From Caenimonas soli (lineage in GTDB: Bacteria > Pseudomonadota > Gammaproteobacteria > Burkholderiales > Burkholderiaceae_C): a DNA stretch of 64,000 nt. The notes beneath the pieces were generated by a model, which was not told the DNA's origin, made no database searches, and saw only the letters and a list, made by a program, of their open reading frames with translations. Made by a program: the position numbers and the translations under genes. The first letter of the stretch is position 1. Each line of letters opens with the position of its first letter. The stretch covers positions 1 to 64,000 of the forward strand of contig NZ_JABJVV010000014.1 in assembly GCF_013155545.1 (NCBI RefSeq), read 5' to 3'. Shown here one piece after another: positions 34,859 through 42,294 of the stretch.

Positions 34859-35955
34859 TTCAGGTGGCGGCGCAGGAAGCCGCGGCGAGGTGCGACGACG
34901 AATGCGGCACCGATGCGCAGCCGCAGCTGTTCAGCGGCTGCCATTTGTTCTTCATCATCGCAAATGACGGCGGTCAACGGGCCCGCCAGCGCGGCGACGA
35001 TCGCGTCGAGGTGGGCCGGGTCGGCGCTGGCCGGACCGACGACCACGCATTCTTCGGCTCCCACTACATAGGTGTTCTCGCCATTCGCCGCCGTCATGCG
35101 GCACAGCGTCGGAGAGAGCCGGACCGGAACGTCGACACGCGGCTCGTACCACGCGGTGCCCTTGCCTTCGGGGTCGAGCAGGCCGATTTCGTCCCACGCC
35201 GCTTCATGCGGCAGGACGGGACGCGGCCCGGACGCGCCAGTGGCCAGGCGCGGCAGCACGCGCACGACTTCGCGCGGTGACCGCGCCCATTCGACGAGCG
35301 CTGCCGTGTCCGCGAACTGCGAGAGAAGTTCCAGCACGGCACGCGTCGGCGTCATCAGGCGCCGGGTGTTCTCGGGTGCGAGGGCCGCCGAAGGACGGAT
35401 CCAGATGTGGTCGAGCGTTTCCTCGCGGTCGTGTGCGCTCACCTGTCCCCGCGGAACGACGGCCACGAAGAAGCGGGTGTCGAACCGCTTGGCGCGCCCC
35501 AGCGGGGTCAGCCAGTGCGCCACATAGAACAGCTGGTCCGCGGCGAGGCGCAGCTTCAGCTCGCTGCAGGCTTCGGCCATCGAGGCGTTGCCGGATTGAA
35601 GGGCAGGGCGCAGGTCGAGCAGGCGCACGCCGGCGTCGCTCTCCAGTTGCACGGGTTGGCCCATGTTGTCCGTAGCGAAGAGCAGGCCCGCTTCCTCCAG
35701 GCATTCGCGAATCGCGGCCACGTAGTACGCGAGCCCGCCCCGATCAACACCGAGCGTGGCGTTCGCCTGTTCGTCCGACAGGCCGGTGACGGGTACCTCG
35801 GCGTCGGAGGCATCGATCAGCCCGCCGGGGAACACCCAGGCGCCGCTGTTGTGGTCGCCGCGTTCGGCGCGCTGCAGTAGCAGCGTCTCGAGGCCGGCGG
35901 GTCCGTCGCGGACCACCGCGACGGTGCTCGCGTTGCGAGGCGTGGATTTGTCCAT
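34855..35955 (-). CDS. Nudix hydrolase (NUDT19-like)
   Basis: A 366-aa Nudix-superfamily protein, a family that cleaves nucleoside-diphosphate derivatives such as CoA esters. I chose ATG 35955 (DKSTPRNASTVAVVRDG), because the upstream open frame crosses the promoter. The Nudix fold starts with LLLQRAERGDHNSGAWVFPGG, and the box end AIRECLEEAGLLF lies about 50 residues later. The insertion between the two is typical of the eukaryotic-like NUDT19 type. If it acts on CoA species it would fit the coupled CoA-hydrolase remnant. The start codon lies inside a perfect inverted repeat. Confidence 0.85.
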   Translation of the reverse strand: MDKSTPRNASTVAVVRDGPAGLETLLLQRAERGDHNSGAWVFPGGLIDASDAEVPVTGLSDEQANATLGVDRGGLAYYVAAIRECLEEAGLLFATDNMGQPVQLESDAGVRLLDLRPALQSGNASMAEACSELKLRLAADQLFYVAHWLTPLGRAKRFDTRFFVAVVPRGQVSAHDREETLDHIWIRPSAALAPENTRRLMTPTRAVLELLSQFADTAALVEWARSPREVVRVLPRLATGASGPRPVLPHEAAWDEIGLLDPEGKGTAWYEPRVDVPVRLSPTLCRMTAANGENTYVVGAEECVVVGPASADPAHLDAIVAALAGPLTAVICDDEEQMAAAEQLRLRIGAAFVVAPRRGFLRRHLK

Positions 35956-35970
35956 GGTAGTGGACAAATC
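35945..35970. promoter_or_regulatory. Perfect 10-bp inverted repeat over the Nudix start
   Basis: GATTTGTCCA (35945-35954) and TGGACAAATC (35961-35970) are exact reverse complements with spacer TGGTAG. On the minus strand a TTGACT (35996-35991) lies 17 bp before the repeat, so the repeat would cover the -10 and the start site. It is a likely operator for the IclR gene at the end of the operon. A separate palindrome, TGTGATCACA, lies at 35980-35989. Confidence 0.65.
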
Positions 35971-36137
35971 GTGCCTGTATGTGATCACAAAGTCAATTTC
36001 AGCGTACGCCTCGATGAGCATCGCGAGCTGATTACGCCCTGTAGGACAGACGCTCATTCTGAGTAAAGCACTACGCGCGCGGACCACCGCCGGATCAAAA
36101 TTCAAGGCGTGCACCAGGCTTTGTTCGGGGCGGGACG

Positions 36138-36968
36138 ATGACAATTGTGCTCACATCAGATGCGATTCGCGAGTTCTGGGACCAGGGCTTCCTGGTCATT
36201 CCCCAAATCTGCACGCCGCAGGAGGTCGATCGGCTGTGCGACGTCTATGACCGCTTGTTTGCGCAGCGGGTTGGCTGGCAGAAGGGAGATTTTTTCGATT
36301 TTGCCGGACCGGACACCCCCGAAAGCCCTCCGGTTCTGCCCCAGTTGCTGGACCCATCCCGGTACGAGCCATCCCTGAAGAAGATCGCTTTCCGCACCAA
36401 TGCCCTCGCGATTGCCAGGCAGCTGCTGGGCCCTTCGGCAGAGCTCGTGTTCGAGCATGCGATGCTGAAACCACCCAGGATAGGTGCGGAGACGCCTTGG
36501 CATCAAGACGAAGCTTTCTATCCGATCTACACCAACTACCAGTCGATCACGTTCTGGATGCCGTTGCAGCCGGTCGATCGCTTGAACGGTTGCATGGAAT
36601 TCATCGCCGGCAGTCACGCGGGGCCCGTGTTGCCACACCGGCGCATCAACAACGATCCGCGGCTGCATGGGCTGGAGGTGTATGGTGCGGATGTCAGCCA
36701 GGCCGTCTCCTGCCCCCTGCCGGCGGGCGGAGCCACCGTGCATCATTGCCGAACCCTGCATCACGCCGGCCCGAATCTGTCGGAAGGGCCGCGCCGGGCC
36801 TATTCACTTGGCTTCGGCGTGCGCTCGCGGGCGTTCACGTTGCGCACCGAATTTCCGTGGAACGCCGTGCGAACCAGTGCGAGGGACCAGAGAGCGGATG
36901 AGGCCCAGGGCGCGATCCGGCGCTACATGAGCCATCTGCGAAAGACCGCCAGGGCCATCCTTCGATAA
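36138..36968 (+). CDS. Phytanoyl-CoA dioxygenase (PhyH) family protein
   Basis: A 276-aa Fe(II)/2-oxoglutarate-dependent dioxygenase of PhyH type. The start ATG 36138 follows CGGGACG. Typical features are FWDQGFLVIPQICTPQEVDRL at the N-terminus, the iron ligands H-x-D in PWHQDEAFYP (about residue 121), the distal His in HHCRTLHHAGPN (about residue 197), and RRAYSLGFGV for the oxoglutarate carboxylate. It lies upstream of the polyene-type operon on the same strand but is separated by 217 bp. It could tailor the lipid by hydroxylation, or it may be unrelated. Confidence 0.88.
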   Translation: MTIVLTSDAIREFWDQGFLVIPQICTPQEVDRLCDVYDRLFAQRVGWQKGDFFDFAGPDTPESPPVLPQLLDPSRYEPSLKKIAFRTNALAIARQLLGPSAELVFEHAMLKPPRIGAETPWHQDEAFYPIYTNYQSITFWMPLQPVDRLNGCMEFIAGSHAGPVLPHRRINNDPRLHGLEVYGADVSQAVSCPLPAGGATVHHCRTLHHAGPNLSEGPRRAYSLGFGVRSRAFTLRTEFPWNAVRTSARDQRADEAQGAIRRYMSHLRKTARAILR

Positions 36969-37185
36969 CTGCGTTCGATAACCGCGGCATATCTGCGCGA
37001 CGGCCCACCCGGCGATGCCGGACTGTTGTTTATTGACGCGCACCTGTGACATATTCACGACAAACCGCTTGAGTAGAATTGCCTTGCCCCGGGACAGGCA
37101 CCACATCAAGTGGTCTGGGTGTTCGCAGGCTGTGGCAAAGCAGTACCAATCCACCAGTCCTTTTCAATTCCTGGAGGAAATTCAT

Positions 37186-37293
37186 ATGCGCTTTCAGCTC
37201 AAACTCGTCGAGAACGGCGACATCCACAAGAACTACAACGGCTGGATCCAGAACTTGACTCGCGGCATCAACGCCCCGCTGTCCGCATCATGA
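37186..37293 (+). CDS. 35-aa peptide gene heading the polyene-type operon
   Basis: A short ORF of 35 codons that I do not recognise. GGAGG at 37173-37177 sits 8 bp before the ATG and is the strongest ribosome binding site in this operon. The stop overlaps the ACP gene start as ATGA, the same coupling used by many downstream pairs. The peptide begins MRFQLKLVENGD, has a central KNYNGW and ends TRGINAPLSAS. It has no Cys, no hydrophobic segment long enough to span a membrane and no signal peptide. It might be a structural peptide, a carrier or assembly factor, a precursor substrate, or a coupling leader. Being real is well supported; the role is open. Confidence 0.65.
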   Translation: MRFQLKLVENGDIHKNYNGWIQNLTRGINAPLSAS

Positions 37294-37577
37294 GCATGAG
37301 TCTGGGTGAGCCTGTAGTGTCAGCAAGGGACCTCGCCGCTTTGGTGGTCGAGGGGCTGCATCTCGAGGATGTGAATCCGGACGAGGTGGACCTGCTGGCG
37401 CCGCTTTTTGGCGGCGGGCTCGACCTGGACTCCCTGGACATGCTGGAGATTTCGCTCATCATCCAGCAGCGCTACGGCGTCAAGCTGAAGGCGGACGACC
37501 CCGACAACGAAACCATCTTCGCTTCACTGCAGAGCCTGGCCGAGCACATCGGCAAGACTCTGGCCGCGCAGCGTTGA
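37290..37577 (+). CDS. Acyl carrier protein (ApeE/F-like)
   Basis: A 95-aa acyl carrier protein that holds the growing chain on a 4'-phosphopantetheine. The attachment Ser is residue 48 in GGLDLDSLDMLEIS, followed by the usual helix III region (KADDPDNETIFASLQSLAEHI). I chose the ATG at 37290, which overlaps the small peptide stop. Aryl-polyene clusters usually encode two ACPs in tandem; only this one is present. The gene therefore probably serves all ketosynthase, reductase and dehydratase enzymes downstream. Confidence 0.9.
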   Translation: MSMSLGEPVVSARDLAALVVEGLHLEDVNPDEVDLLAPLFGGGLDLDSLDMLEISLIIQQRYGVKLKADDPDNETIFASLQSLAEHIGKTLAAQR

Positions 37578-37584
37578 TTCGCGC

Positions 37585-37998
37585 GTGGAATGGATGCAGT
37601 CGCTTCATGACGGCGTCCTGTGGCGCGCCATTTCCTTCCTGATGCTCGGCTGGCTGGCCGTGTTCTTCGGCCGCACCCTGCGCCCCGGCCAGGTGCCTCT
37701 CATCGAACGGATTGCCCGCGTCAGTGACCCGGCGATGACCTTGCCGCTGCGCCGGTACACGCGGCGGCTCACGGCGGTCTGGTGCGGCTATTTCGTGGTC
37801 GCCGCACTGCTCTCGGTTTCCATCGGGCATGCACTTCCGGGGGCAGGCGCGTTGGTATTGCTGGGCAGTGCAGTGCTTTTCGTGGGCGAGCATTGGCTGC
37901 GTCCACACCTCTTCCCCGGCCAGGCCTTCCCCGGCCTGATCCAGCAACTTCGCGATACCTGGAGCGTCTGGCATCCCCGCAAACGGATGCCCGATTGA
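37585..37998 (+). CDS. Small membrane protein of polyene clusters (COG4648/ApeG-like)
   Basis: A 137-aa inner-membrane protein with two or three hydrophobic segments (about residues 13-28, 66-83 and 86-102). FFGRTLRPGQVPLIERIARVSDP and the C-terminal LRDTWSVWHPRKR resemble the COG4648-type membrane protein found next to the ligase in aryl-polyene clusters. GTG 37585 is the assigned start; an ATG 9 bp later is nearly as good. Its role in such clusters is not known to me. Confidence 0.75.
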   Translation: MEWMQSLHDGVLWRAISFLMLGWLAVFFGRTLRPGQVPLIERIARVSDPAMTLPLRRYTRRLTAVWCGYFVVAALLSVSIGHALPGAGALVLLGSAVLFVGEHWLRPHLFPGQAFPGLIQQLRDTWSVWHPRKRMPD

Positions 37999-38005
37999 CG
38001 CCAAC

Positions 38006-39400
38006 ATGCTGTCCCTGAACGAGACCCCGCTGCTGGCGGCCGCCGCGCACCTGGACCGGCCGGCCGTCATCTGCGACGGCGGCGACTGGACCTGGCGCGA
38101 CGTGCACGCCGCCGCGCTGGCTTTGGCGCAGCGCCTCGACGACGGGTCCACGGTATGTAATCTGTGCAACTCGCGCGTCGGCTTTCTCGTGACCTGGCTG
38201 GCCGCGTTGCGGCGCGGCTGCCTGCAGCTGCTGCCGCCCTCGGGCGGCCACGCCGACCTGGTCGCCATTCTCAAGTCCGTGGCCGATCCGGTGATCGTGG
38301 TGGACGATGCCAAGCTGCTTCAGCCGCATTGGGCCGAGCATGCACGCTGCCTGGTCCATTTGCCGCAAGCGAAAACTTCTGCGGAACCGGACGCTGCACT
38401 GGCCTGGAACCCGGACCTGGACTCGCCCTTGCTGCGCCTGTACACCTCGGGCAGCACCGGCACGCCGGAGCCCCAGATCAAGACGCTGGGCCAGTTCGCC
38501 CGGGGAGCGCAGGTGCTGGCGACGCGCCTCGACCAGGACGTGGAGGGCGGCCTGGCAGCTTTGGGGCAAATCATTTGCAGCGTGCCGCCGCAGCACATGT
38601 TCGGGGTCGAAACATCCGTCATGCTTTCGCTGGTGGCGGCGGTCCCGGTGGTGGACCGGCGGCCACTCCTGCCCGCCGATGTGCACGCCGCGTTCGAGCG
38701 TTGCGTCGGCGATGCGGCCTGGATCGCGACACCGCTGCATCTGCGGGCGCTGGCGCAGTCGGGCATGGCGGTGCCCCACTGCCGCCTTGTGCTGGTGTCC
38801 ACCATGCCGCTTGCGCCGGCGCTGGCCGCGCAAGCCGAATCCCTGGCCCGCGCGCCGGTGCTCGAGATTTACGGGTCCACCGAAACCGGCGTGGTCGCCA
38901 TGAGGCGCGGCGCGCGCGATCCGCGCTGGCGCCCGGTGCACGGAGTGCGACTCGAATCCGAGGGCACGGGCACCCGCGTCTGGGGCACGCACTTCACGTC
39001 TCCGCAGATGTTGGCGGACCAGGTCGAACTGGATGCGCAAGGTGGCTTCGATCTGATCGGCCGCCATGGCGATCTGATCAAGATAGCCGGCAGGCGCGCA
39101 TCGCTGGCAGGGCTGAATCTGTTGCTCCAGGACCTGCCCGGTCTCGCCGACGGGGTGCTCTACCTTCCCGCGACCGGCGCGCCCACCGAACGCCTGGTCC
39201 TCATTCACGCGGGCCCGCCGCTGGACCGTGCGGCGACGGAGGCGTGGTTGCGCGAGCGCATGGACCCGGTGTTCCTGCCCAGGACCATCATCCGCGTGGA
39301 CCGCCTGCCACGCACGGAGAGCGGCAAACTGCCGCGCGCGGCACTGGACCAGATTTACGCGGACCGGTCGCCGAAGAGGAAGCTGCATGAGCCGCGTTGA
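38006..39400 (+). CDS. AMP-dependent acyl/aryl ligase (ApeH-like)
   Basis: A 464-aa adenylate-forming ligase that would load a primer acid onto ACP. Core motifs are present: the P-loop LYTSGSTGTPEP (about residue 148), the A5 motif YGSTETG (about residue 291), GRHGDLIKIAGRR (about residue 352) and the C-terminal PRTESGKLPR with its catalytic Lys. It is shorter than general acyl-CoA synthetases but normal for ligases of aryl-polyene clusters. It follows the small membrane protein by 7 bp and overlaps the next hot-dog gene by 14 bp. The primer is unknown, because no tyrosine/phenylalanine ammonia-lyase is nearby. Confidence 0.88.
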   Translation: MLSLNETPLLAAAAHLDRPAVICDGGDWTWRDVHAAALALAQRLDDGSTVCNLCNSRVGFLVTWLAALRRGCLQLLPPSGGHADLVAILKSVADPVIVVDDAKLLQPHWAEHARCLVHLPQAKTSAEPDAALAWNPDLDSPLLRLYTSGSTGTPEPQIKTLGQFARGAQVLATRLDQDVEGGLAALGQIICSVPPQHMFGVETSVMLSLVAAVPVVDRRPLLPADVHAAFERCVGDAAWIATPLHLRALAQSGMAVPHCRLVLVSTMPLAPALAAQAESLARAPVLEIYGSTETGVVAMRRGARDPRWRPVHGVRLESEGTGTRVWGTHFTSPQMLADQVELDAQGGFDLIGRHGDLIKIAGRRASLAGLNLLLQDLPGLADGVLYLPATGAPTERLVLIHAGPPLDRAATEAWLRERMDPVFLPRTIIRVDRLPRTESGKLPRAALDQIYADRSPKRKLHEPR

Positions 39401-39707
39401 ATTCGGTTTTCTCGTGGCGGCGGATCACCTGTCCTTGCCAGGGCATTTTCCCGGCAACCCCATCGTGCCGGGCGTGCTGCTGCTCGATCAAGTGATGCAC
39501 GGGTTGAAAGTAGAGACCGGGCTGCGGTTCTCGCGCCTGCAGCGGGTCAAGTTCACCTCTGCGTTGCTGCCCGGGGAGCAGGCGCAGGCCGTCTGCGAAA
39601 TCGACGGTTCCCGTGCTTCATTCCGCGTCTCGACGCAGCGGAACGGGGCTGCGGTAGCCGTCGCCGAAGGCGTGGGCAGCTTGTCAGCGCAAGGCTCACC
39701 CGCATGA
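39387..39707 (+). CDS. Hot-dog 3-hydroxyacyl-ACP dehydratase (ApeI-like)
   Basis: A 106-aa hot-dog-fold protein too short to be a tandem domain. The dehydratase signature LPGHFPGNPIVPGVLLLDQVMHGL gives the catalytic His and an Asp in the position used by FabA-type enzymes. The start ATG 39387 lies inside the end of the ligase gene. In aryl-polyene synthesis ApeI-type proteins dehydrate the 3-hydroxyacyl-ACP to a conjugated double bond without later reduction. It probably pairs with the second hot-dog protein at 44281. Confidence 0.85.
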   Translation: MSRVEFGFLVAADHLSLPGHFPGNPIVPGVLLLDQVMHGLKVETGLRFSRLQRVKFTSALLPGEQAQAVCEIDGSRASFRVSTQRNGAAVAVAEGVGSLSAQGSPA

Positions 39708-40594
39708 AACTCTGGACCGACAAGGCCGAGCGGGGCAGCGCCTGGCTGATCCAGCTGATCGTCTGGCTCGCGCGCTCGGCGGGCCGCCCTCTGTGCCGCG
39801 CCCTGCTGTACCCCATCGTCCTGTATTTCGTGCTGACCGATCGCACGGCGCGGCGCGCGTCAGCTGAATTCCTGCAGGCGGTGCACGGCCGGCCCGCCCG
39901 TTGGCGCGAGGTTTTTGCGCATTTCCATAGCTTCGCCGGCACCTTGCTGGACCGCGTCTACATGGCGGCGGGCGAGTTCGACCGTTTCGAAGTGACCATC
40001 GAAGGCCTCCCGCTCGTGGACCGCCTGTTGCAAACCGGCAAAGGCTGCCTGCTGCTGGGTTCGCATCTGGGTAGTTTCGATCTGATGATGCTGACGCAAC
40101 GGGCGATGGATGGGCGGCCGATCAGCATCATGATGCGCGTGGACCCCCGCTCGAAAGTTCGGCGCATTGCCGGCATCGATGACGGCGGCCCGAGTTTCAT
40201 CCCGCTCGGCCGGCCCGAGAGTTACTTGCGGGCTCACGAGGCACTGACGCGTGGCGAGATCATTGCACTGCTGGCCGATCGCGCTGACGGTGCGGCAGCC
40301 TGCCTGCCCGCGCGTTTTCTGGAAAAAACTGTCGCGATGCCAATCGCACCCCACGTGCTGGCCGCGCGCAGCAGCGCGCCGGTGCTCATGTGCTTCGGCC
40401 TCTACGAGGGCGGCAATCGCTACCGCATCGAGTTCGTCGAATTCGGCTCCGCCGCGCCAGCCGCGAGCCGGGGAGCGGCGCTGCAGCCGGTGGTCGACCG
40501 CTATGCGGGCCTGCTGGAACAGTACGCGCGGCGGTATCCTCTGAACTGGTTCAATTTCTATCCCTACTGGGCTTCCGCGGAGGGCGGCGCATGA
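39704..40594 (+). CDS. LpxL/HtrB-like lipid acyltransferase
   Basis: A 296-aa membrane-associated acyltransferase of the lauroyl-type lipid A acyltransferase superfamily. The HX4D catalytic motif appears in LLLGSHLGSFDLMM (about residue 120), followed by GEIIALLADRADG. The C-terminus RRYPLNWFNFYPYW is typical. N-terminal hydrophobic segments (about residues 14-50) place it at the inner membrane. The start overlaps the previous stop as ATGA. It should transfer the finished chain from ACP to a lipid or sugar acceptor. Confidence 0.87.
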   Translation: MKLWTDKAERGSAWLIQLIVWLARSAGRPLCRALLYPIVLYFVLTDRTARRASAEFLQAVHGRPARWREVFAHFHSFAGTLLDRVYMAAGEFDRFEVTIEGLPLVDRLLQTGKGCLLLGSHLGSFDLMMLTQRAMDGRPISIMMRVDPRSKVRRIAGIDDGGPSFIPLGRPESYLRAHEALTRGEIIALLADRADGAAACLPARFLEKTVAMPIAPHVLAARSSAPVLMCFGLYEGGNRYRIEFVEFGSAAPAASRGAALQPVVDRYAGLLEQYARRYPLNWFNFYPYWASAEGGA

Positions 40595-41169
40595 TCAAGA
40601 CCTTGCTGCGCAGGATCGGACTCGGGCTGGGGTTGGCATGGGTCTGTGCTGCTGCCATCGGCGCCGATGTGCTGACGGTGGCGGAGCTGCAGCGGCTGTT
40701 GCAGTCTTCGCCGAGATCCGCTGTGGCGTACCAGGAGTTGCGCGAGTCGCCATGGCTTGCCGCGCCGATGACGTCGCGCGGCATCATGCATTCCACGCCG
40801 CAATCCCTGGAAAAGCGCGTCGAAACCCCCCGCCAGGAGACCTGGCGGCTGTTGCCCGATCGCGTCGAATGGGTTGGCGCCGGTGCGACGGGACGCAAGC
40901 AAATCATGTTCAGCGATGCACCGGCGCTGGCCATGCTGTCGGACGTGATGCGCCGCGTCGTCGCGGGCGACATCGTGGCGCTGGAGCGTGACTTCAAGAT
41001 CGAGCTGCGCGGCGACGAGCGGGCGTGGACCGCACAGCTGCAGCCGCGCAAGCCCGAGATCGCGCGCCAGCTCGAGTCCGTTGAACTGCAAGGCACCGGC
41101 GCCCGCCTGCAGGTCATCATCGTCGCAGAGCGCCAGGGCGAGCGCACGACCACACGGCTTCAACCCTGA
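40591..41169 (+). CDS. LolA-like outer-membrane lipoprotein carrier family protein
   Basis: A 192-aa periplasmic protein with an N-terminal signal peptide (GLGLGLAWVCAAAIGA). Sequence features such as TSRGIMHSTPQSLEKRVETP and RQETWRLLPDRVEW match the LolA-related proteins (ApeL type) of aryl-polyene clusters rather than the housekeeping LolA. It starts at ATG 40591, overlapping the acyltransferase stop. It probably carries the hydrophobic product across the periplasm to the outer membrane. Confidence 0.83.
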   Translation: MIKTLLRRIGLGLGLAWVCAAAIGADVLTVAELQRLLQSSPRSAVAYQELRESPWLAAPMTSRGIMHSTPQSLEKRVETPRQETWRLLPDRVEWVGAGATGRKQIMFSDAPALAMLSDVMRRVVAGDIVALERDFKIELRGDERAWTAQLQPRKPEIARQLESVELQGTGARLQVIIVAERQGERTTTRLQP

Positions 41170-41195
41170 GCCACCTTCAATAACCAAAGGCACCG

Positions 41196-42284
41196 ATGTA
41201 CGACAAAGATCCGTTGAGCGCGCTTGAGGCTGTTACCGCAGCCCAGTGGCTGGCGTTCGCCCCGCTGGCTTTCCAGGCGACGGCCGTCATGCGCGACCGC
41301 GGCGTGCTCGCTGCGCTCGCCAAGACCGCCCCGGCCCAGGGCTGCTCGATCGACGAGGTGGCGGCGACCACGGGCTTGTCGGTTTACGCCGTGCGCGTGC
41401 TGCTGGAGGCGGGCCTCGGGCTGCACATCGTCTGGCGGCGTGACGGCCTCTACTTCCTCGGCAAGCTCGGTCACTTCCTGCTCGACGATGAGATGACCCG
41501 CGTCAATTTCGATTTCACGCGAGACGTTTGCTACCAGGCCGCCGCTCACCTCGATGAGTCATTGAGCGAGGGCCGGCCGGCGGGCCTCAAGGAACTCGGG
41601 CCCTGGGGCACGCTGTACCAAGGGCTGTCGGTGATGCCCGAGCCGGCGGGCCGCAGCTGGCACGCCTTCGACCACTTCTATTCGGACCGGGCCTTTCCCG
41701 CGCTGTGCGAGCGCATGGGCGCCAACCCGCCCGCGCGCCTTCTCGATATTGGCTGTAACACCGGAAAATGGGCGCAGCTGTGCCTCTCCCGCTTGCCGTC
41801 TCTGCAAGTCGGGCTGGTGGATCTGCCGCCACAGCTGGAGCGGGCCCATGCGCGGCTGGCGGAAGCTGGCGTGGCCGATCGCGTGCGGCTGCATCCCACG
41901 GACCTGCTCGCATCCGATGCGTTGCTGCCAACGGGGTACGACCTGATCTGGATGAGCCAATTCCTGGATTGCTTCGCGGAGGACCAGATCGTGGATATCC
42001 TGCGCAAAGTCCGAGCGTCGCTGGCACCGGAAGGACGGGTCTGGATCGTCGAACTTTTCTGGGACCGGCAGCGTTTCGAAGCCGCGGCCTTGAGCCTGCA
42101 ACAGACCTCGCTTTACTTCAGCTGCGTTGCCAACGGCAATAGCCAGATGTACGATTCACCGTTGTTTTTTGACTTGGTGAAGCGCGCAGGCCTGGAAATT
42201 TCTGCCGTGACCGACGGCATCGGCGGCTACCACACGCTGCTCGAATGCCGCCCCGCTGCCTCATCATCTGGCACCAGCTTGTAA
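41196..42284 (+). CDS. SAM-dependent methyltransferase (class I, O-methyltransferase-like)
   Basis: A 362-aa methyltransferase. The N-terminal part (about residues 1-90) looks like the winged-helix dimerisation domain of O-methyltransferases (CSIDEVAATTGLSVYAVRVLLEAG). The C-terminal Rossmann fold has the SAM site RLLDIGCNTGKWAQLC and the acidic loop VGLVDLPPQLERA. Flexirubin and some aryl-polyene clusters carry related enzymes that methylate the aromatic head. It lies 26 bp after the LolA-like gene and 10 bp before the ketosynthase. The acceptor is unknown. Confidence 0.87.
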   Translation: MYDKDPLSALEAVTAAQWLAFAPLAFQATAVMRDRGVLAALAKTAPAQGCSIDEVAATTGLSVYAVRVLLEAGLGLHIVWRRDGLYFLGKLGHFLLDDEMTRVNFDFTRDVCYQAAAHLDESLSEGRPAGLKELGPWGTLYQGLSVMPEPAGRSWHAFDHFYSDRAFPALCERMGANPPARLLDIGCNTGKWAQLCLSRLPSLQVGLVDLPPQLERAHARLAEAGVADRVRLHPTDLLASDALLPTGYDLIWMSQFLDCFAEDQIVDILRKVRASLAPEGRVWIVELFWDRQRFEAAALSLQQTSLYFSCVANGNSQMYDSPLFFDLVKRAGLEISAVTDGIGGYHTLLECRPAASSSGTSL

Positions 42285-42294
42285 ACGAAAACGC

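Noticed and set aside
35956..36144. N-terminal extension of the Nudix protein
   Set aside because: The added 63 residues read across the inverted repeat and promoter region and have no family resemblance.
37033..37079. TTGACG plus TAGAAT as the polyene operon promoter
   Set aside because: The spacing between the two is 35 bp, far from the 16-18 bp needed, so they cannot form one sigma70 promoter.
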